This document shows, piece after piece, positions 1-5,840 of a DNA stretch of 7,073 nucleotides. The notes beneath the pieces were generated by a model, which was given only the letters and a program-made list of their open reading frames with translations, ran no database searches and was not told the origin of the DNA. This stretch comes from Paludibacter sp. Lineage in GTDB: Bacteria > Bacteroidota > Bacteroidia > Bacteroidales > Paludibacteraceae. Position numbers and translations under genes: made by a program. The stretch lies in assembly GCA_028748945.1 (NCBI GenBank), contig JAQTOL010000165.1:1-7073 (forward strand). The letters run 5' to 3'. Positions within the stretch are counted from its first letter, which is position 1, and each line of letters begins with the position of its first letter.

Positions 1-216
1 TGTAGATTTATTTTGCCGTAGAGCTTGGGTTAGTTTTGCAGATAGCGACTCAATCTTTGCATTAGCTTCCTTAGCTGCTGCAGGATCACCCCAATTGGTC
101 GATTTACGGATAGCCGACATTTGCTGCTTAATCTGTGATGCCTCATTGTTGGTGTTTTGCGCCGGCAATATCATAGTTGACAGGAGAAAAACGAGAAATA
201 TTAAGATCTGTTTCAT
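1..216 (-). CDS. Secreted protein of unknown function, N-terminal 72 residues only
   Basis: The gene starts at an ATG (214-216) and runs off the left edge without a stop, so only the N-terminus is visible. Residues 1-20 form a standard Sec signal peptide: MKQ, a hydrophobic core (ILIFLVFLLSTMIL) and a likely cleavage between LPA and Q20. No lipobox cysteine is present, so a soluble periplasmic or outer-membrane-associated product is expected. Residues 21-72 are polar, rich in Ala, Lys, Gln and Asn, and look helical, with the segment NWGDPAAAKEANAKIESLSAKL in the middle (shown here only as a composition landmark). I recognise no family. It begins 11 bp after the stop of the upstream secreted protein, with no room for a promoter, so the two are probably co-transcribed and may act together. 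No Shine-Dalgarno sequence is seen, which is usual in Bacteroidota. The signal peptide and start are well supported; function is unknown. Confidence 0.8.
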   Translation of the reverse strand, partial: MKQILIFLVFLLSTMILPAQNTNNEASQIKQQMSAIRKSTNWGDPAAAKEANAKIESLSAKLTQALRQNKST

Positions 217-227
217 AAATGTCAGAT

Positions 228-1265
228 TTAGCCGATTGTCCAGTCTTCGGGTCCGTACAGGTTATATTTATAGGCACCCAATAACTGTTTTATATAACTT
301 GAAACATTGCCCAGGCCAAATTCACCGGGTTCAGGACTGATATCTACTCCGATTTGCATTTTTGCGACCTCGTTTGATAATTTTTCGAGACGATAATAAG
401 CCGACATGGATGATAGGATAAACGATTTATATTCGGCGAGCACACTAACATATTTAGGACTTTGCAAATTGCAGTAACTTACCTTTGCCTTCTTCATCTC
501 GCTTCTAAGTGCAATTAATTTATTTCGTTCAGGACCTGTTCCAGTCTTCGCGGTCTCGTTATAAAGATCTGCAATCTCTGTTCTTATTCCATTAATTTTG
601 GCCAATAATTTTTTCCCGATCTCATCTTCATCAATTTCCGCAAACTTTTTCATGTATCTGTTCTGCTGTGCATTAAGGCTGTCGCTGAGTTGTTTCTGAC
701 TTTGCAGGAGATTGTATTTTTGCATTTCTCTTGCATTCTGATCCTGAAACTTTTTGGAATCGGCTGCCACTTCAGCCTGTTTTTCAGTAGCATAAGCCGT
801 AGCCCAGGCTTTTTGCCCGGCTTTATCCATTTTTTTCAGGTTTTCAATCTCTCCCATTGAAATGTTCATACTTTGCTGCATCATCTGATCGGCCAGAGCT
901 TTCTTCTGAGCTTCATAGGCTTTCTTCTGATCACCGGTTGCGCCTTTGCTTTGGTTTTCAAGGTCCATCATTTTTTGTGTCAATTCGGGAGATACGCCTG
1001 TTTGTCTCATCGCATTGTCCATCATATTCGGTTTGTTGGCCTCAACTTTTGCATCATTATTTTCATGCCGCCTCTCCATCTCGGTTTGCAATTCGCCACT
1101 AATTTCATTAACCTTTGAGAGGAATTCATCCTTGCCTTGTGTTTCATCACTACAGATATCTTCGGGAACCGAAGGTAGATTACTTAAATAGGCTTCAGGC
1201 CTGACCTGGGCATTTGCATAGTTCATTGCAAACAGCAGCAGAAATAACATAAAGATTGTTTTCAT
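228..1265 (-). CDS. Secreted methionine-rich helical protein of unknown function
   Basis: This encodes 345 residues. I chose the ATG at 1263-1265; the frame extends two codons further to a TTG, but MKTIF gives a normal signal peptide. Residues 1-20 are a Sec signal with likely cleavage near ANA/Q20. The mature part is mostly charged and helical (about residues 40-300), rich in Lys, Glu, Gln, Ala and Met (for example NMMDNAM, KMMDLE, DQMMQQSMNISM). It looks like long helices or coiled coil with no transmembrane segment after the signal. Two cysteines remain (C38, C265), which could pair in the periplasm. The last 45 residues differ: IGVDISPEPGEFGLGN is Gly/Pro-rich and is followed by a short aromatic tail (GAYKYNLYGPEDWTIG). 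I recognise no family. It heads a likely two-gene operon with the next secreted protein and is separated by a terminator from the OmpA-like gene upstream. Export is well supported; role is unknown. Confidence 0.88.
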   Translation of the reverse strand: MKTIFMLFLLLFAMNYANAQVRPEAYLSNLPSVPEDICSDETQGKDEFLSKVNEISGELQTEMERRHENNDAKVEANKPNMMDNAMRQTGVSPELTQKMMDLENQSKGATGDQKKAYEAQKKALADQMMQQSMNISMGEIENLKKMDKAGQKAWATAYATEKQAEVAADSKKFQDQNAREMQKYNLLQSQKQLSDSLNAQQNRYMKKFAEIDEDEIGKKLLAKINGIRTEIADLYNETAKTGTGPERNKLIALRSEMKKAKVSYCNLQSPKYVSVLAEYKSFILSSMSAYYRLEKLSNEVAKMQIGVDISPEPGEFGLGNVSSYIKQLLGAYKYNLYGPEDWTIG

Positions 1266-1375
1266 TATCAATATATTTTACGGAGTTAAAAAATAAATTG
1301 CTTATGTCTTTATTTGTTTGTGAATACCTGAAATACTTTTCGGCACACAACATTGGGATTTTTAATCAGGAAAGA

Positions 1376-1413
1376 AAACAGGCAGATTACAGACATTGTG
1401 AGTCTGCCTGTTT
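1376..1413 (-). terminator. Intrinsic terminator after the OmpA-like gene
   Basis: Perfect 11-bp inverted repeat: AAACAGGCAGA at 1376-1386 and TCTGCCTGTTT at 1403-1413, with a 16-nt loop. On the minus strand it begins 9 nt after the stop codon of the OmpA-like gene, and the right-hand arm ends in a T-rich stretch (TGTTTTCTTTC). The loop can also form a small competing CAGAC/GTCTG helix. Position, GC-rich stem core and trailing T tract all fit a rho-independent terminator. It would isolate the OmpA-like gene from the two secreted-protein genes downstream. Confidence 0.82.
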
Positions 1414-1422
1414 GAAAATAAT

Positions 1423-2667
1423 TTACAATTTGATGAATTCAACCCTTCGGTTCATGGCTTTATTTACAGGAGTATCGTTAGGTGCAACTGGTTGGCTTTC
1501 GCCCATTCCGTCGGTCACCAGTCGGTCACCATTTACATTAAACGATTTAACCAGTTCAGCTTTTACAGACGCTGCACGTCGTTTCGAAAGGTCGAGATTG
1601 GCAGCATCAGCGCCATCGGAATCAGTGTGTCCAACTATTTTTACTTTTACATCGGGCACTTCATTCAATATGGCTGCAATTCCTTTCAACGTACCATACG
1701 ATTCTGGTTTTACCACATCTTTGTTCACGTCGAAGTAGATTCCGTAGGTAACCAGTTTTCCTTCAGTCAGGAGCTTGTTTCTTACATCCGGAAGGCCGGT
1801 TGCTATCCTAATATTCCCAACCATTACAACACCCCTGTCAAAACGAATCATGTTGTATTTATAGTTTTTCGACATCGCTTTCGGAAGATCAAAAACCTTT
1901 TTTTCGTCGATATACATTCTGATTCTTTCATTTTGCACCCAAATCGAAATTTTGTATTTCTTACCTTCTAACAACCTGATGTTATCACTGCCTGAAAGGT
2001 CAGGCGAACCGTCCCGATAATAAGTACCATACCTTGTGGAATATTCAAAAGCAAACCGAATTGCTGCATCGCCCGGACGGGCATTGCCATAACCGATATC
2101 TTTAGGTTTGGAGGTACTGAGAATTTCAAATGAAAAGTCGGAACCATTATTATTATTCGGATCATTTTGTTTGACAGCATCGAACTCAATGGTGTAATTT
2201 TCAGGTAAAACTAAAGGTGCATCCAGAACGGTTGCACCACGTCCGTTAGTAATATTAAACCATCTGCCTTCATAAAGATTGGTAGTAACCACTTCTCCGG
2301 AGCCTGTTGTATTCCACTGAACCGGAAAGTCGCCAATGTTCTCTGCAGTAAAGTCATCGTAAAAAATAACCTTCTCGCCCGGAACAAAATCATATTTGGA
2401 AAAGGATTGGAGTGAAGGTGTATTTGAAACAGGAATCGTTTGTTTGCTTGTTTGTTTGTCTGTTTCTGCAGCTTTTATACTATCATTTTTCGATTTCTTT
2501 TTTTTAAGAATATCATCTATGGCTGTATTTACCCCTTTATCAACCTCTCTGTTAATCCTGTGGTTTGTTGCATTTCGAATGGTATTTCCAATGTTTAACT
2601 GGCCAAAACCAATTTCAGGGAAAATTAAACACCCTGTAATAAGCAAGTGAATTAATTTTGTTTTCAT
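1423..2667 (-). CDS. Secreted OmpA-family protein with an N-terminal jelly-roll-like domain
   Basis: This encodes 414 residues from an ATG at 2665-2667. Residues 1-23 are an export signal; cleavage near GFG/Q23 is likely, although ITGC at 10-13 also resembles a lipobox. Residues 24-80 are basic and low-complexity (KKKKSK at 55-60, DKQTSKQT near 70). Residues 94-290 carry the FVPGEKVIFYDDF...IGDFP..WNTTGSGEVV pattern seen in many Bacteroidota OmpA-family proteins, then beta-rich sequence that looks like a concanavalin/LamG-type fold, with an Asn-rich loop at 168-177. Residues 305-414 are the OmpA C-terminal domain: GHTDSDG at 346-352 and N-LDLSKRRA near 357-365. D349 and R364, spaced 15 apart, match the residues that bind the diaminopimelate of peptidoglycan in characterised OmpA domains. 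It probably links the outer membrane or a periplasmic ligand to the cell wall. No OmpA-type N-terminal beta barrel is apparent. It is monocistronic by position. The ligand is unknown. Confidence 0.93.
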   Translation of the reverse strand: MKTKLIHLLITGCLIFPEIGFGQLNIGNTIRNATNHRINREVDKGVNTAIDDILKKKKSKNDSIKAAETDKQTSKQTIPVSNTPSLQSFSKYDFVPGEKVIFYDDFTAENIGDFPVQWNTTGSGEVVTTNLYEGRWFNITNGRGATVLDAPLVLPENYTIEFDAVKQNDPNNNNGSDFSFEILSTSKPKDIGYGNARPGDAAIRFAFEYSTRYGTYYRDGSPDLSGSDNIRLLEGKKYKISIWVQNERIRMYIDEKKVFDLPKAMSKNYKYNMIRFDRGVVMVGNIRIATGLPDVRNKLLTEGKLVTYGIYFDVNKDVVKPESYGTLKGIAAILNEVPDVKVKIVGHTDSDGADAANLDLSKRRAASVKAELVKSFNVNGDRLVTDGMGESQPVAPNDTPVNKAMNRRVEFIKL

Positions 2668-3224
2668 AAACTTAGAATTTAAAATATAATTATTTAGAAG
2701 TTACTAACATGTTTATCAACAAATTGAAACTTAAAAAATGGTAGTCAATTATACCGGATATATTCAAAAAAGTCTAAAAATAGAAATACAATGATACTTG
2801 TTATCATTCTAATTGAAATCTGTTGTGCATTCGTAACAGACATCATCTGAGTTGATGGGATTTTATATAGCTTGATGTTTACACACCTGAATATTTATTT
2901 TGTTTATGCTATAATGGTATAGATTCTAAAAATTTATAAAGCATAAACGCATATTTCAATAAAACAATATTTATCAAAAATTGTTTTATTAAAACAATTA
3001 AATATTATAAAGCAATTAAATTTAAAAGTCTCTAACTATAAACTAGTTGTTTTTTTACATTATTTGTGTAGCATTTTCAATCTGTGTATAATATTGTTCA
3101 AAATGTACATGTTATAAAAGATACCGTTTGATAATAACGTTATAACTGGTATGTCAAATGTCCTTTCGAACCGGGAACAATTTTATTCGATTGTTTTTAA
3201 TGAGAGACTGAAACATAATATTAC
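2668..3224. other. AT-rich intergenic region with no credible gene
   Basis: This stretch of about 560 bp lies between the gpmA terminator hairpin and the OmpA-like start codon, so it must hold the promoter and 5' leader of the OmpA-like gene. It is visibly much more AT-rich than the genes around it. Only trivial open frames occur (for example 11 and 15 codons on the plus strand). It contains the overlapping inverted repeats annotated at 2958-2999, a 10-bp palindrome ATAACGTTAT at 3134-3143, and the 8-bp palindrome ATGTACAT near 3102. I found no good match to the Bacteroidota promoter pair (TTTG and TAnnTTTG) at correct spacing on the minus strand, and no tRNA or other RNA gene I recognise. 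Confidence 0.7.
2958..2999. repeat. Three-armed overlapping inverted repeat (AAAACAAT arms)
   Basis: Arm A AATAAAACAAT (2958-2968) is perfectly complementary to arm B ATTGTTTTATT (2980-2990), with an 11-nt spacer. Arm B is also complementary to arm C: AATTGTTTTA (2979-2988), one central T, then TAAAACAATT (2990-2999), a perfect 21-bp palindrome around a single base. A and C are therefore near direct repeats 30 bp apart, and B can pair with either but not both. The pattern could be a protein-binding operator or alternative RNA hairpins in the leader of the OmpA-like gene. The sequence is very AT-rich, so chance remains possible. Confidence 0.6.
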
Positions 3225-3285
3225 AACCTCCGCAAATTGCCTGTAATAATGATCAGCAATGACCATTTTGCAATTTGCGGAGGTT
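3225..3285 (-). terminator. Long hairpin after gpmA, probable terminator
   Basis: Perfect 16-bp inverted repeat: AACCTCCGCAAATTGC at 3225-3240 and GCAATTTGCGGAGGTT at 3270-3285. On the minus strand it starts about 43 nt after the gpmA stop. Inside the 29-nt loop a second helix can form in the minus-strand RNA: AATGGTCA with TGATCATT around a TTGC loop, containing one G-U pair. That G-U pair becomes an A-C mismatch on the plus strand, which favours function in the minus-strand transcript. The bases after the stem (GTAATATTATG) are AT-rich but lack a clean T run, so termination efficiency is uncertain. Confidence 0.68.
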
Positions 3286-3328
3286 ATGAATATCTAATAT
3301 TAAAATACGATGCGTTCCTGTTTTGTTT

Positions 3329-4003
3329 CTAGTTGACTTTTGACAATTTATTGTCCTTCAATTCATAATACAAGGGGACACCGGTCGGTATTTCCAATTT
3401 CAATACTTCGGCTTCCGACAGGTTTTCGATAAACATAACAATAGATCTTAAGCTGTTGCCATGGGCTGAAACGAGTACGTTTTTACCTGCCTGCAGTTGG
3501 GTGAATATGTTCTCTTTGAAAAAAGGAATGGTACGTTCGGCAGTATCTTTCAGGCATTCGCCTTCAGGTGGGGCAATGTCATAACTCCGGCGCCATAAAT
3601 GCACTTGTTCTTCACCATAAATAGCGGCCGTTTCGGCTTTGTTTTTTCCCTGTAGTTGTCCGTAATAGCGTTCATTCAAATGCCAGTCGCGATACACGGG
3701 AATGATATTCCGGCTCATAGAATCGTTGTAAATGGTAGTCCATTCGCCCATTTTACCATCTGAGTGAATCACTACAGGTGTTTTGTCACTTTTGTTTCCG
3801 GCCAGAGCTATCATGGCTGTTTCGATTGCGCGGATCTGTACTGAGGTAAAAACCACATCGAATGCAATTTCGGCAATTTCATCGCCGGCTTTTGTTGCTT
3901 CAGCGATTCCTTCTTTCGAAAGGGGCACATCCACCCAACCTGTAAATACGTTTTTTTTATTCCAAAGGGATTGTCCGTGACGGATTAATATTAGTTTTGC
4001 CAT
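3329..4003 (-). CDS. gpmA: 2,3-bisphosphoglycerate-dependent phosphoglycerate mutase, compact variant
   Basis: This 224-residue cytoplasmic enzyme interconverts 3- and 2-phosphoglycerate in glycolysis and gluconeogenesis. The family signatures are clear: LIRHGQSLWN at 6-15 with the phosphorylated H9, FTGWVDVPLS at 20-29, SVQIRAIETA around R58, LNERYYGQLQGKNKAET at 109-125 with acid/base E111, WRRSYDIAPP at 137-146, and SAHGNSLR at 179-186 with second active-site H181. It is shorter than the roughly 250-residue E. coli-type enzyme. The loop that normally follows WRR(S/G)...APP, about 25-28 residues, is missing (PPEGECLKDTAER joins directly), and the C-terminal tail ends soon after GVPLYYEL. 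It also has about 20 extra residues near 70-98 (with GKMGEWTTIYND) before the LNER motif. All catalytic residues I can identify are kept. The ATG start at 4001-4003 begins the first beta strand as expected. It is 91 bp downstream of gldG, with no terminator visible between them. Confidence 0.96.
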   Translation of the reverse strand: MAKLILIRHGQSLWNKKNVFTGWVDVPLSKEGIAEATKAGDEIAEIAFDVVFTSVQIRAIETAMIALAGNKSDKTPVVIHSDGKMGEWTTIYNDSMSRNIIPVYRDWHLNERYYGQLQGKNKAETAAIYGEEQVHLWRRSYDIAPPEGECLKDTAERTIPFFKENIFTQLQAGKNVLVSAHGNSLRSIVMFIENLSEAEVLKLEIPTGVPLYYELKDNKLSKVN

Positions 4004-4094
4004 CTGTTTTGTAAAATTTTTAATTATCTGCTTTTATTCCAGTATTAACAAGCAGCTAACATTATTGTTCGCTATCGGAAGGCAAAAACTTCTG

Positions 4095-5777
4095 CTATTT
4101 TGTGTATTTTTTCTTACGAATAAGTTGATAAGCAATCCCGAAAATAAGCAATAATCCAATAGGAGTTAATACATTCACCAGTTGCCAGAATGTTTTTCCA
4201 TCGTTCGTTATTTCTTTGTTGAGCAGTCTGAGTTTAATGGTCCGGTTGCGCAATTGCATCCAACCTTCGTTATCCGCTAAATACAATACGGAGTTTAAAA
4301 TAAATTCTTTATTGCCAAATTGTTGATTCATATACCGGTCGAATCCGAGAGGAATCGTTGTACTATCACTGGCTGTTCCGTTGGTTTCGTTTCGGATAAT
4401 ATCGCCATCGGCCACCACAATTTGACGTGTTGTCACACTTTTATTGACAAAAGCCAGGGTATTTGTCAATCCTTTCGGGATGATACGATTGTCAAAATCC
4501 GAGTCGAAATTTCCTTCTAATGAAACAGCCACTGGTACGTAACTCATATTGAAATATGCCTTGTCACTGGCTTTTGGCAATTGACTCATGTCAATGGTAG
4601 TAGGCGTTCCGATAATATGTGTATTGTCGGATGTAGCCAGCAGTAGCTGATCTTTCACATTTTTATTATCTCCAACCAAATCTATGCCAGAGCAAAATTC
4701 AGCCTTTACTTCGGTTATATTCCGTGTAACCGGGTGTTGATTCGAAGTTAGCAGTAAGGGCGCATAAAACCAGGGAGTTGGTTCAAACTGGGGAGTTGCA
4801 TTGGCAGGTGCAATATTCACAGGAACGTTTACACACTGCACATCTTCCAGAATTACAGGATTGATTCGTACACCGTAACGGAAAAGTATGTCGTCTAAAT
4901 TCAAATCCAATGCAATGGCCGGTGAAAGACCGCTGGTCGATAAATTTTCTTTTGCAATCCGGACACCATCAATTAACCAGAGTACACGTCCACCATTCAT
5001 AATGTATTGGTCGAGAATATATTTGTCCGATTCACTGAATGCTAAAGTTGGTTTGGCAATAATAACCACTTTGTAATTGTCAAGAATAGAGGCGTCATTT
5101 CCCAGTTTGCCACGGTCAATCTGAAAATAACGGCTTAGGGACTTGCTGATATCGAATGTTTCAGCATCCGAAAGTTCACCGTGACCTTCCAGAAATGCAA
5201 TTTTAGTGACTTCGGTATTTACCAGCCTCCGGATACAATCCGTAATTTCAAACTCTAAATTTTCAATGGAAATATTCAGGTTTTCTTCTCCTGAATTTCC
5301 CCGGATATTTTTAAGTAAACTAACCGGAATTTTTTTCCCTTTATAGCTCATTACAATCCATGGAAACAGAATCTTTTGAATCGATTTTCCTTCTTTATCC
5401 CGTTCATAAACAGCAGTCGGCGTTAAACCGGCAGCTTCCAGTTCAGCATATTTTTTGTTGCGTTCTTCGGGTGTGTCGGCTAATGAAGGATTTTCGAACC
5501 GGATTTCAATACTCTTTTTTGAATAAACCGATAATTCATCCAATAAATCTGCCGTTGATTTTTTCAGGCGAAGAAAACCAGGGTTTAAATCACCATCAAG
5601 ATAAACGACGACTTCGAGCGGAGCATCAACCCGGGACATTAATTGTTTTGTTTGTTCGGACAGACTGTAACGTTTATCTGAAGTCAGATCGAGACGAAAA
5701 AAATAAAAGTACGAGAGTATGACAATTGCAACAAAGCAAATGAAAAAAATAATATTTCGGTTGTTTTGATGTTTCAT
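4095..5777 (-). CDS. gldG: Gliding-motility-associated ABC transporter protein GldG
   Basis: This encodes 560 residues from an ATG at 5775-5777, the usual length for GldG. GldG is the extracytoplasmic auxiliary subunit of the GldA-GldF-GldG ABC transporter, required for gliding in Flavobacterium johnsoniae but also found in non-gliding Bacteroidota. Visible features are an N-terminal transmembrane anchor (about 9-27), the conserved start of the outer domain LTSDKRYSLSEQTKQL (31-46), an ABC-auxiliary-type domain beginning at TKIAFLEGHGELSD (191-204), and MNGGRVLWLIDGV (260-272). The C-terminal block follows: LRNRTIKLRLLNKE (509-522), a second transmembrane helix (about 532-553) and a basic cytoplasmic tail RKKKYTK. 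No truncation is seen. Unusually, gldF does not sit directly next to it: a glycosyltransferase gene ends 63 bp upstream and gpmA lies downstream. The short gap suggests co-transcription with the glycosyltransferase. Confidence 0.95.
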   Translation of the reverse strand: MKHQNNRNIIFFICFVAIVILSYFYFFRLDLTSDKRYSLSEQTKQLMSRVDAPLEVVVYLDGDLNPGFLRLKKSTADLLDELSVYSKKSIEIRFENPSLADTPEERNKKYAELEAAGLTPTAVYERDKEGKSIQKILFPWIVMSYKGKKIPVSLLKNIRGNSGEENLNISIENLEFEITDCIRRLVNTEVTKIAFLEGHGELSDAETFDISKSLSRYFQIDRGKLGNDASILDNYKVVIIAKPTLAFSESDKYILDQYIMNGGRVLWLIDGVRIAKENLSTSGLSPAIALDLNLDDILFRYGVRINPVILEDVQCVNVPVNIAPANATPQFEPTPWFYAPLLLTSNQHPVTRNITEVKAEFCSGIDLVGDNKNVKDQLLLATSDNTHIIGTPTTIDMSQLPKASDKAYFNMSYVPVAVSLEGNFDSDFDNRIIPKGLTNTLAFVNKSVTTRQIVVADGDIIRNETNGTASDSTTIPLGFDRYMNQQFGNKEFILNSVLYLADNEGWMQLRNRTIKLRLLNKEITNDGKTFWQLVNVLTPIGLLLIFGIAYQLIRKKKYTK

Positions 5778-5840
5778 GTTTATTCAAGTTTTTTTATGTC
5801 CAATCTGTTTAGGAAGCAATAGCAATATAAAAAGTTGAAA

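Noticed and set aside
1256..1971. Overlapping plus-strand open frames of about 160 codons across the OmpA-like gene
   Set aside because: They lie opposite a gene with clear domain motifs and show no signal peptide, motif or sensible protein composition; they are antisense shadows.
2709..2744. Small plus-strand open frame MFINKLKLKKW
   Set aside because: Only 11 codons, no ribosome binding site or neighbour that would suggest a leader peptide, and antisense to the likely leader of the OmpA-like gene.
2746..2767. Possible minus-strand promoter for the OmpA-like gene: TATAATTG (one mismatch to TAnnTTTG) with TTG upstream
   Set aside because: The TTG lies only 11 bp from the -7-like element, well short of the roughly 19-23 bp normally seen, so the pair is not convincing.
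2901..2915. Perfect TGCTATAAT extended -10-like sequence on the plus strand
   Set aside because: No -35 match at suitable spacing, no plus-strand gene follows, and Bacteroidota use a different promoter consensus; expected by chance in AT-rich DNA.
5783..5839. Inverted repeat TTCAAGTTTTT / AAAAAGTTGAA between the glycosyltransferase and gldG
   Set aside because: Almost entirely A/T, has a C-C mismatch in the stem on the minus strand and a long loop; not credible as a terminator.
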